Of a DNA stretch of 41,981 nt, positions 13,918 through 21,060 are shown piece after piece. Every line of letters starts with the position of its first letter. Position 1 is the stretch's first letter. The stretch spans positions 1 to 41,981 of the forward strand of contig CALXCU010000005.1 in NCBI GenBank assembly GCA_944386885.1, read 5' to 3'. Source of the stretch: an uncultured Oscillospiraceae bacterium (GTDB lineage: Bacteria; Bacillota; Clostridia; Oscillospirales; Oscillospiraceae). Below the pieces are notes generated by a model. The model was not told the origin of the DNA, searched no databases, and saw nothing but the letters and a program-made list of their open reading frames with translations. A program made the translations under genes and the position numbers.

Positions 13918-14922
13918 TTACTTCTGCTGCTTGCGCAGAAGGCGGATATCCTCTCCGTAAAAGCGCAGGGCCCAGTACTCCCCCTCCAGGCGGGAGGCCG
14001 CCTGGCCGGAGTAGCGCCGGCGCACCTCATCCAGGGAGAGATTGGAGGAGATGACGGTGCGGCGCCCGGCGGTGAGGCGGGTGTTGATGAGGGTATAGAG
14101 GGACGACTGGACGAAGGGGGTGGTCATCTCGCTGCCCAAATCGTCCAGAATGAGCAGGTCGCACTGGAGGTAGCGGCGGGTCTCGTCCCGGGCATCCCGG
14201 GCCTCCTCCTGGCCCCGGGCGAACTTCTGCTCCTCAAAGCGGGCAAAGACATTCACCGCCGTGTCATAGACCACCGAATAGCCCCGCTCGGACACGGTGC
14301 GGGCAATGCAGGCCGACAGGAACGTCTTGCCCAGTCCCGGCGCACCGGTGAGGAAGAGATTCCGGTAGAGGAATTTGGGAAAGCGCACGGCGTAATTCCG
14401 GCACACGTCCCGGATGAACTCCATATTCTCCCGGGGGGAGAGGCTCTCCCCAGGCCAGGGCGCCTCGCTGTAGTAGTCCAAAGAGAAGGTGTCGAAGGAC
14501 TGCCCGCCCAGGTCCAGGAGCTTGGAGAGCTCCTGGATCTGCTCCTGGGTGCACAGCTCCCGCAGGCAGGCACACATCTCCGTGCCCACCCATCCGGTGT
14601 CCCCGCAGTGAGAGCAGGCGGGCTTATCCTCCAGGGCGTCCGGCGGATAGCCGTTGCGGCGCAGAAGGTCGGAGAGCCTGGCCTGTCCATTCAGATTTCG
14701 TTCCCGCACCTGGTCCAGGGCGGGGGCCGGGTCGCTGCCGTCCCGGAGAGAGGCGGCGATGATATCCACAATGGTCCGCCGCAGCTCCCGGTCCAGCTGG
14801 GCGGCCTGGGGGACCTTCCGGTAGATCTCGGCGCGGCGGCGATCCTGCTCCTCCTCCCGGCGCCGCCGCCGCTCGGCCAGGCGCCGGGTGGCCCGGCGGA
14901 GCACATTGGGGTCGTATGCCAT
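13918..14922 (-). CDS. dnaI: DnaI/DnaC-like helicase loader ATPase
   Basis: A 334-residue AAA+ ATPase that loads the replicative helicase at origins and restarted forks. The N-terminal part is basic and coiled, with a zinc-binding pattern CSHCGDTGW...CAC near 104-120. Walker A is GAPGLGKT (Lys199), and Walker B is LLILDDLGSE. Sensor/arginine-finger regions follow (SSNLSLDEVRRRYSGQAASRL). GGGAGGG upstream of the ATG supports the start. It lies three bases after the DnaD-like gene, a common pair in Firmicutes. The helicase it would load, DnaB, is encoded at 29326-30678 in this window. Confidence 0.88.
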   Translation of the reverse strand: MAYDPNVLRRATRRLAERRRRREEEQDRRRAEIYRKVPQAAQLDRELRRTIVDIIAASLRDGSDPAPALDQVRERNLNGQARLSDLLRRNGYPPDALEDKPACSHCGDTGWVGTEMCACLRELCTQEQIQELSKLLDLGGQSFDTFSLDYYSEAPWPGESLSPRENMEFIRDVCRNYAVRFPKFLYRNLFLTGAPGLGKTFLSACIARTVSERGYSVVYDTAVNVFARFEEQKFARGQEEARDARDETRRYLQCDLLILDDLGSEMTTPFVQSSLYTLINTRLTAGRRTVISSNLSLDEVRRRYSGQAASRLEGEYWALRFYGEDIRLLRKQQK

Positions 14923-14925
14923 ACC

Positions 14926-15897
14926 TTACCCTCCCTTTCCGTCCTGGTGGCCGCGCAGGTACTCCCGCATCCGCTCCATATCCTCCCGGGCCCGGCGGTC
15001 GGCTTCCCCCGGCGGAGTTGGCGCAGGCTGTGGAGCGGTGACCCGTGGACGGGCCGTATCCCCGGCCTGGATGGCGGCTACAGTGTGCAGGTCTTTCTGA
15101 TGCCAGCTCTTTAAAATGGAGTTCATATAGCTCCAGTTCATGGACTGCTTCTGGAGCACCGTACGCTCGTAGGCCAGACGGATAGCAGCGTCCTCGAAGC
15201 CCATGTTCAGCCAGCTCTCGATGTACTTCCGCTCCGGCTCCACCGGAGCCCGGCCCCGGATATCCAGCAGGGGGAGCACCTGGGCCGTGCGGGCGCGCAG
15301 GTGCTCCTTCCGGCGCAGATAGGCCTCGGCCGCCTCGGCGGTATCCAGCCCCAGCCGCCGCCAGGCAAAGCCCTCCTTGCGGATCTGGGAGAGGCGGGGC
15401 CGGCGGCCGGGGCCGTATTTTTGCTCCATCTCCTCCACGCACCAGCTCACCAGGAGCATAATCACCTCCGCCGGCAGAGCCAGATAGTCGTAGAGGGTGT
15501 AGAGCATCTTTAGATCAGAGGTGGAGAGGATCTTCCCCAGCCGCCGCTGCACCTCCGCCACCAGGGCGGGGAAGGGGGACGCTGTATCCTCCATCTCCCG
15601 GTTCAGGTCGGCGGCGGTGTACTCAGGCGGTTCCTCGGGCTCCGGCTTGACGGGCGGGGCGGTCTGCTCCTGCCGGTCGGCCAGGCCCAGCTTCACCAGA
15701 GCGGAAAAGGCCTCCTGCACCCGGGGGAGCTCCCATTTCAAGGCCCGCGCGGCCCCCTCCGGCTGGAAAGTCCCGCCCCGGCGGAGCAGGTGCAGATACA
15801 GCAGGGCCGCGTCCCCGTTCCCCGCAGCGATGAGCCGGTCAGCCGTCTCCGCCGTCAGGGAGAGGATATTGCCCGCATAGAGTAATTTGCCCGCCAT
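14926..15897 (-). CDS. DnaD/DnaB-like replication initiation protein
   Basis: A 323-residue protein of the DnaD / Firmicute DnaB family that remodels the origin and recruits the helicase-loader complex. The N-terminal winged-helix-like part (about 1-85) is followed by a linker and two DnaD-like helical domains (about 115-190 and 205-275). The second ends with YMNSILKSW, matching the family's YxxxIxxxW motif for single-stranded DNA. The C-terminal 50 residues are Pro/Arg-rich. AAAGGAGG upstream of ATG 15897 fixes the start, and a good promoter lies just before it. It forms an operon with dnaI. Confidence 0.85.
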   Translation of the reverse strand: MAGKLLYAGNILSLTAETADRLIAAGNGDAALLYLHLLRRGGTFQPEGAARALKWELPRVQEAFSALVKLGLADRQEQTAPPVKPEPEEPPEYTAADLNREMEDTASPFPALVAEVQRRLGKILSTSDLKMLYTLYDYLALPAEVIMLLVSWCVEEMEQKYGPGRRPRLSQIRKEGFAWRRLGLDTAEAAEAYLRRKEHLRARTAQVLPLLDIRGRAPVEPERKYIESWLNMGFEDAAIRLAYERTVLQKQSMNWSYMNSILKSWHQKDLHTVAAIQAGDTARPRVTAPQPAPTPPGEADRRAREDMERMREYLRGHQDGKGG

Positions 15898-15929
15898 GGA
15901 GGTCCTCCTTTCCGCATTTGCTTTCGCCT

Positions 15930-15958
15930 ATCATACCACAAATCCGCCCTCCCGGCAA
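15930..15958 (-). promoter_or_regulatory. sigma-A promoter of the dnaD-dnaI operon
   Basis: On the minus strand TTGCCG (15953-15958), a 17-base spacer and TATGAT (15930-15935), preceded by TGTGG. The leader is about 30 bases. Confidence 0.65.
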
Positions 15959-16028
15959 TTCCCACCCATTCCGCGCCCAAGAAAGCTGGAAAATTCACGC
16001 TCCGGCTATTTTTTCTCCGGCCAATCTG

Positions 16029-16037
16029 TGCTATACT
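16029..16037 (+). promoter_or_regulatory. extended -10 promoter of the zapA-mre operon
   Basis: TGC-TATACT at 16029-16037, with only a T-rich -35 region. It is the only clear promoter seen before the long plus-strand run from zapA to the glycosidase. Confidence 0.5.
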
Positions 16038-16126
16038 AGTGACGAGTTTGAACTCATCCGGCCCTGCCCGGCCCGGCAGGGCGGTTTTCCAGATAGATTT
16101 GAACAGTTAAGATGGGAGGGCTCATC

Positions 16127-16444
16127 ATGAGAAACCACATCACCGTAACCATCGCCGACCAGGAGTTTGCCCTGGTAGCTGCCGAGGACGAGTCCTATGT
16201 CCGCAAGGTGGCCGCCCATGTAGACGCCCAGATCCGGGAGGTGTCCCAGGACGGGCGCATCTCCGCGGTCAACGCCGCCACCCTGGCCGCGCTGAATATT
16301 GCCGACGAGTATTATAAGGAGCAGGAGAGCTCCGAAAATCTGCGCCGCCAGCTCAAGGAGTCCCTGGAAGAGGGCACCCGCCTAAAAATGGAGCTCTCGG
16401 AGGCCAAGCGGGAGATCTTTAAGCTGCAAAATAACAAAAAATAG
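16127..16444 (+). CDS. zapA: ZapA-like cell division protein
   Basis: A 105-residue protein that bundles FtsZ filaments at the division site. The N-terminal domain (about 1-50) has the ZapA pattern NHITVTIADQEFALVAAED followed by YVRKVAAHVDAQIRE. The middle has NAATLAALNIADEYYK and the C-terminal third is a coiled coil rich in Glu/Lys/Leu. The length is typical. GGGAGGG six bases before ATG 16127 fixes the start; an ATG at 16112 precedes the ribosome site and is unlikely. It is the first gene of the operon and is followed after 40 bases by a U32 family gene, a frequent clostridial neighbour. Confidence 0.88.
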   Translation: MRNHITVTIADQEFALVAAEDESYVRKVAAHVDAQIREVSQDGRISAVNAATLAALNIADEYYKEQESSENLRRQLKESLEEGTRLKMELSEAKREIFKLQNNKK

Positions 16445-16484
16445 GGATTGTATCCCTATCTCAGGCAACGCGAAAGGAGCAAAT

Positions 16485-18563
16485 ATGCTGGAGCTGCTGT
16501 CCCCCGCCGGATCCATGGAGGCCCTGCGCGCCGCCGTGCAGAACGGCGCCGATGCGGTGTACATGGGCTACGGCGATTTCAACGCCCGCCGCAACGCCAA
16601 AAATTTCACTGAGGAGGAGTTTGCCCAGGCTGTCTCCTACTGCCACCTGCGGGGGTGCCGGCTCTACCTGACCCTCAACACCCTCGTCACTGACCGGGAA
16701 ATGGAGGCTGCCGCCCGCTGCGCCGCCCAGGCCAGCGCCCTGGGCGTGGACGCGGTGCTGGTCCAGGACCTGGGGGTGTTGAAAATGCTGCGCCAAGTGG
16801 CCCCCGATCTGCCCGTCCACATCTCTACCCAGATGACCGTCCACAACCTGGACGGGGTCAAACACGCGGCTGATCTGGGCATGACCCGGGCGGTCCTCTC
16901 CCGGGAGCTCTCCCGGGACGCCATCGAGTTTATCTGCCAGCGCTCCCCCATTGAGATTGAGGTCTTTGGCCACGGGGCCCTGTGCATGTGCTACTCGGGC
17001 CAGTGCTTTTTTTCCTCGGTCATCGGCGGGCGCAGCGGCAACCGCGGCCTGTGCGCCCAGCCCTGCCGCCTGCGCTACGGCTGGAACGGCCGGGCCGACG
17101 GCAATCCGCTCTCTCTGAAGGATATGTCCCTGGCCGGGCACCTGCGGGAGCTGCGGAAGATGGGGGTGGCCTGCCTGAAATTGGAGGGGCGGATGAAGCG
17201 TCCTGAATGCGTGGCCGTCGTCACCCGGGTGTACGCCGCCGCCCTGCGGGAAAACCGGGAGCCCACCCCCCAAGAGGTGGAGGCCCTGACCCGGGCCTTT
17301 TCCCGCCAGGGGTTCACCGACGGCTACTACACTGGCCGCACCGGACCGGACATGTTCGGCGTCCGAGAGGAGGAAAAGGAGCCCCGGGACCTCTTTGCCC
17401 AGGCCCGGCAGACCTATGAGGACGGGGAAGCCCAGCGGGTGCCCGTGGTTTTCTATGCGGTGGTCCGCCGGGGAGAGCCGGTCCAGGTAGCCGCCCGGGA
17501 CGGGGATGGGCGGGTAGGCGCCGCCGCCGGAGACCTCCCCCAGGAGGCCCACACCCGTCCCCTCACGCCGGAGGGGGTGGAAAAACAGCTCGCCCGCACC
17601 GGCGGCACCCCCTACCGCTGTGAGGCGGTACACACCAAGCTGGACGGAGGCCTCGCCCTCTCTGCCGCCGCCCTGAACCACCTCCGCCGCGCCGCCCTGG
17701 AGGACCTCTCCGCCCAGCGTGTGGTCCCCCCCAAGCGCCGCAGCGGGGAATTTCACCCCGGCGTGCGCTATGAGAACCGGCGGGAGGCCCCCCTACTCAC
17801 CCTCTCGGTCCGCCGGGCGGAGCAGCTCACGCCGGAGCTGCTGGCCCTGGGGCCTGTACTGGTCTACCTGCCCCTGGAGGAGCTGGCCGCCCACCCGGAG
17901 CTGGCCGGGAAGGGTCCCTTTGCCGCCGTTCTCCCCCGGGTGGCCTGGGACCGGGAGCGGCCCGAACTGCTGCGCCAGATGGAGGCCGTCCGGGAGATGG
18001 GAGTCTCCGAGGCCCTGGTAGGCAACCTGGGCATGGCGGCCCCCGCCCGGGAGATGGGTTTCCGCCTGCGGGGGGATTTCGGCCTGGAGGTCTACAACAC
18101 GCAGGCCCTCAAGGAGCTGCGCGGGATGGGCTTTGCCTCCCTGACCCTCTCCTTTGAGTTGAAATTTCCCCAGATTCGGGACATCTCCAAGAACATCGAC
18201 TGCGAGCTCATCACCTACGGCCGCCTGCCGCTGATGATCACCGAGAACTGCATCCTGAAAAACCGCACCGGCGGTGCGTGCCGCCATGCCTGTGAACAGG
18301 AAAATTTCCTCACCGACCGGAGGGGCGCTCGTTTTCCCGTGGTCCGCGCCTGGGGCTGCCGCAATGAGATTTTGAACTGCAAGCCCCTCTTTCTGGCCGA
18401 CAGGGCCCAGGACTACCGCCGCATCGGCCTGTGGGCTCAGCGGCTCATGTTTACCCTGGAACCTCCCCAGGAGTGCCTGCACATCGCCCGGCGCTATCTG
18501 GGCCAGGGGGATTTCACCCCCCGGGACTACACCCGGGGCCTCTACTACCGGGACGTGGAGTAG
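16485..18563 (+). CDS. U32 family protein, RlhA/YdcP-like long form
   Basis: A 692-residue member of peptidase family U32. Members studied in E. coli and Bacillus are RNA hydroxylases: RlhA on 23S rRNA, TrhP on tRNA. The N-terminal barrel starts LELLSPAGSMEALRAAVQNG and carries the U32 signature EVFGHGALCMCYSGQC (His163). Further cysteines follow in RGLCAQPCRLRY, which with those in the signature probably bind an iron-sulfur cluster. The middle (about 380-480) fits the DUF3656 region of the long forms, and a second Cys-rich part follows (GGACRHACEQ). The length fits the RlhA architecture rather than the 400-450-residue TrhP type. AAAGGAG six bases before the ATG supports the start. A protease role, as the old name says, cannot be excluded. 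Confidence 0.82.
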   Translation: MLELLSPAGSMEALRAAVQNGADAVYMGYGDFNARRNAKNFTEEEFAQAVSYCHLRGCRLYLTLNTLVTDREMEAAARCAAQASALGVDAVLVQDLGVLKMLRQVAPDLPVHISTQMTVHNLDGVKHAADLGMTRAVLSRELSRDAIEFICQRSPIEIEVFGHGALCMCYSGQCFFSSVIGGRSGNRGLCAQPCRLRYGWNGRADGNPLSLKDMSLAGHLRELRKMGVACLKLEGRMKRPECVAVVTRVYAAALRENREPTPQEVEALTRAFSRQGFTDGYYTGRTGPDMFGVREEEKEPRDLFAQARQTYEDGEAQRVPVVFYAVVRRGEPVQVAARDGDGRVGAAAGDLPQEAHTRPLTPEGVEKQLARTGGTPYRCEAVHTKLDGGLALSAAALNHLRRAALEDLSAQRVVPPKRRSGEFHPGVRYENRREAPLLTLSVRRAEQLTPELLALGPVLVYLPLEELAAHPELAGKGPFAAVLPRVAWDRERPELLRQMEAVREMGVSEALVGNLGMAAPAREMGFRLRGDFGLEVYNTQALKELRGMGFASLTLSFELKFPQIRDISKNIDCELITYGRLPLMITENCILKNRTGGACRHACEQENFLTDRRGARFPVVRAWGCRNEILNCKPLFLADRAQDYRRIGLWAQRLMFTLEPPQECLHIARRYLGQGDFTPRDYTRGLYYRDVE

Positions 18564-18601
18564 TCTCCGCGCAGCCCCGGAAACAGACAGGAGAACACAA
18601 G

Positions 18602-19051
18602 ATGGAATTGAACATCAAAGCGGTCTCCCCCAAGGTGGGGGCCGAGATTCCCTTTCCCTTTTACGCCACGCCGGGCTCGGCGGCCATGGATTTGTGCGCC
18701 TGTACCGACGCGCCGGTGGAATTGCCGCCCCGGCAGATTGTGAGCCTCCCCACCGGCATTGCCATCGCCCTGCCCTCGGCGGAGTATGTAGCCCTGGTCT
18801 TTGCCCGCTCGGGGCTGGGCATCAAGCACGGGGTGGCCCTGGCCAACGGCGTGGGGGTCATTGACAGTGACTACCGGGGAGAGATCCGGGTGGGCCTCAT
18901 CAACCAGTCGGACATCCCCTATACGGTGCAGCCCGGGGAGCGCATCGCTCAGCTGGCGGTCGTCCCAGTGGTCCAGGCCCGGCTGAAGGCCGTCACGGAG
19001 CTGGACGAGACCGCCCGGGGGGCGGGCGGCTTCGGCTCCACAGGAAAATAA
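18602..19051 (+). CDS. dut: deoxyuridine 5'-triphosphate nucleotidohydrolase (dUTPase)
   Basis: A 149-residue trimeric dUTPase that hydrolyses dUTP to dUMP and pyrophosphate, keeping uracil out of DNA. The five family motifs are present in order: PGSAAMDLCA, ARSGLGIKHG, GVGVIDSDYRGEI, PGERIAQLAV and the C-terminal arm GAGGFGSTG that closes over the substrate. The length is usual. AGGAGAAC upstream of ATG 18602 supports the start. It lies 38 bases after the U32 gene and 15 bases before maf, another nucleotide-cleaning enzyme. Confidence 0.95.
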   Translation: MELNIKAVSPKVGAEIPFPFYATPGSAAMDLCACTDAPVELPPRQIVSLPTGIAIALPSAEYVALVFARSGLGIKHGVALANGVGVIDSDYRGEIRVGLINQSDIPYTVQPGERIAQLAVVPVVQARLKAVTELDETARGAGGFGSTGK

Positions 19052-19066
19052 AAAGGAGTTGAAACG

Positions 19067-19660
19067 ATGGATCTGATTTTGGCCTCCCAGTCGCCCCGGC
19101 GGCGGGAGCTTTTGGAGCGTATGGGTCTCTCCGGTTTCCGCACCATCTCCCCCAACGTGGACGAGCACATGGACGGCGATCTCCCCCCTGCCGAGCTGGT
19201 GCGCCGCCTCTCCCAGCGCAAGGCCCGGGCCGTGCGGGAGCAGGTGGGCGACGCGTGCCTCATCATCGCCGCCGACACGGTGGTCGCTCTGGAGGGAACG
19301 ATTTTGGGCAAGCCCGCCGATGAGCGCGCCGCCTTTCAGATGCTCTCCGCCCTTTCCGGTGTGCGCCACCAGGTCTATACCGGTCTGACCGTCCTGCGGG
19401 GAGAGGAAGAGTATACGGAATATGAGGTCACCGGCGTCTCCTTCCGGGAGCTGCGCCCGGAGGAGATCGAGGACTATATCCGTACCGGCGAACCCATGGA
19501 CAAGGCCGGAGCCTACGGTATCCAGGGCTACGGCGCGCTGTTTATTTCCGGCATTCAAGGGGATTATTACAATGTGATGGGCCTGCCGGTATGCCGGTTG
19601 GGCCAAGTGTTGGAGGCGCTGGGCGTCCACTGCATGCACCTGGCCGCCCAGCGGCGCTGA
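19067..19660 (+). CDS. maf: Maf-like nucleoside triphosphate pyrophosphatase
   Basis: A 197-residue Maf family protein that hydrolyses dTTP/UTP or modified nucleotides and affects septum formation in Bacillus. It opens with LILASQSPRRRELLERMG, the family signature, followed by SQRKARAV, the substrate-binding IIAADTVVAL and GEPMDKAGAYGIQG with the conserved Asp-Lys-Ala-Gly-Ala-Tyr. The length is normal. AAAAGGAG before the ATG supports the start. The order maf-mreC-mreD-PBP2 is shared with other Firmicutes, tying it to cell shape and division. Confidence 0.93.
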   Translation: MDLILASQSPRRRELLERMGLSGFRTISPNVDEHMDGDLPPAELVRRLSQRKARAVREQVGDACLIIAADTVVALEGTILGKPADERAAFQMLSALSGVRHQVYTGLTVLRGEEEYTEYEVTGVSFRELRPEEIEDYIRTGEPMDKAGAYGIQGYGALFISGIQGDYYNVMGLPVCRLGQVLEALGVHCMHLAAQRR

Positions 19661-19679
19661 GCCGGAAGGAGAGGCCCCT

Positions 19680-20522
19680 TTGAAAGATTTTTTCCGCAAT
19701 AACGGAGTGCTTCTTCTTATCATCGCCGTACTCCTCTCCCTGATCGTGGCGGTGACCTCGGCGCTGCTGGGGGGCTTTGCGGACCCCTTTTCCAATCTGC
19801 TGGGCATCCTCTCCACCCCCATCCGCAACGGCATCAACAGCGTAGTGGGATGGACGGAGGACCGGTATCAGGCCCTTTTCCGCCAGAGCGAGCTGGAGGC
19901 CGAGTACGAGCAGCTGAAAAAGGACTACGCCGAACTGGAGCAGACCCTGCGGGAAGCCCAGCAGGCCATTGATGAAAATGAGCGCCTGCGCAACCTGCTG
20001 GGCCTGAAGGAGGAGCGGCCCGACTTGGAATTTGCCGAGGCCACCGTCACCGCCGTGGGCTCCACCAACTGGGACTCCACGCTCACCCTGGGCCAGGGCT
20101 CCTCCTCGGGGCTGGCCGCCGGACAGGCCGTCATCGACGAGTACGGCAATCTGGTCGGCCTGATCGACGAGGTCGGAACCAACTGGTCTAGGGTAATGAC
20201 CATCATCGACTCTGATCTGGAATTAGGCGGTCTGGTGGCCCGCACCGACAGCGCCGCCCTTCTGGAGGGCAATTTTGAGCTCATGGGCCAGGGAAAGCTG
20301 CGTCTCTCGTACCTGCCGGAAAACAGCGAATTCATGACGGGAGACCAGGTGCTCACCTCCGGGCTGAGCGGGCTGTACCCCGCCGGCTTAGTGGTGGGAC
20401 ACATTGAAGAGGTGCGCACCGACCCCTCGGGCATGACCCGCTATGCCGTGGTGGCGCCGGAGGCCGATCTGCAAAACCTCCGGCAGGTCTTTGTCATCAC
20501 CAGCTTTGCGAGCACACAGTGA
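19680..20522 (+). CDS. mreC: rod-shape-determining protein MreC
   Basis: A 280-residue bitopic membrane protein of the elongasome. A membrane segment at about 8-32 (VLLLIIAVLLSLIVAVTSAL) is followed by a coiled coil (about 63-105, rich in E/L/Q) and an extracytoplasmic beta domain (about 115-275, with SGLAAGQAVIDEYGNLVGLI and MTGDQVLTSGLSGLYPAGLVVG). The start is a TTG at 19680 with GGAAGGAG eight bases upstream; no ATG or GTG alternative fits as well. It couples MreB, MreD and PBP2/RodA to wall synthesis. It lies 19 bases after maf and 10 bases before mreD. Confidence 0.93.
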   Translation: MKDFFRNNGVLLLIIAVLLSLIVAVTSALLGGFADPFSNLLGILSTPIRNGINSVVGWTEDRYQALFRQSELEAEYEQLKKDYAELEQTLREAQQAIDENERLRNLLGLKEERPDLEFAEATVTAVGSTNWDSTLTLGQGSSSGLAAGQAVIDEYGNLVGLIDEVGTNWSRVMTIIDSDLELGGLVARTDSAALLEGNFELMGQGKLRLSYLPENSEFMTGDQVLTSGLSGLYPAGLVVGHIEEVRTDPSGMTRYAVVAPEADLQNLRQVFVITSFASTQ

Positions 20523-20532
20523 GGGAATGCCC

Positions 20533-21045
20533 ATGACACGCCATGATTTTCTGGTCAAATGGGGCGTCTACGCCCTGGCGCTCCTGCCCATCTGGTTTTT
20601 GGAGGCCTATCTGCTCCCCCATTTCCCCATTCTGGGGGTCAAGCCGGTGCTGCTGCCCCTGGCAACGGTGGCGGCGGCCGTGCTGGAGGGGGCGGCCGGA
20701 GGGGCTGGGTTCGGCTTGGGAGTGGGGCTGCTCAGCTGTTTCCTCTACCCCGACGCCAACGGGGGCTTTGTGCTCCTCTTCGCCCTGATGGGCCTGGCCG
20801 CCGGGCTGCTGACCCAGTATGTGCTGCGGCAGGATTTTTGGGGCTGCCTGCTCTGCTCCGCCCTGGCCCTGGGCGTCCTGGACGCCGTGCGCATCCTCTC
20901 CCGGTTCTTTTTCCGGGCGGAAGCCCTGTATCCCATGCTCCGCCTGGCCGGGATGGAGCTGTGGATCTCCCTGCTCTTTACGCCCCTGGTCTACGCCCTC
21001 TTTTTGTGGGTCTTCCGGCGGGTTCCCAAACGCACCCACTTTTAA
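20533..21045 (+). CDS. mreD: rod-shape-determining protein MreD
   Basis: A 170-residue integral membrane protein with about five hydrophobic segments, including ALALLPIWFLEAYLL, GGFVLLFALMGLAAGLLTQY, LLCSALALGVLDAV and LWISLLFTPLVYALFLWVF. The identity rests on size, topology and place between mreC and PBP2, as sequence conservation in MreD is low. Start choice: ATG 20533 has GAGGG seven bases upstream, whereas ATG 20527 is only one base from it. MreD helps MreC activate PBP2-RodA wall synthesis. Confidence 0.88.
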   Translation: MTRHDFLVKWGVYALALLPIWFLEAYLLPHFPILGVKPVLLPLATVAAAVLEGAAGGAGFGLGVGLLSCFLYPDANGGFVLLFALMGLAAGLLTQYVLRQDFWGCLLCSALALGVLDAVRILSRFFFRAEALYPMLRLAGMELWISLLFTPLVYALFLWVFRRVPKRTHF

Positions 21046-21060
21046 CGAAAGGTTCTCGCA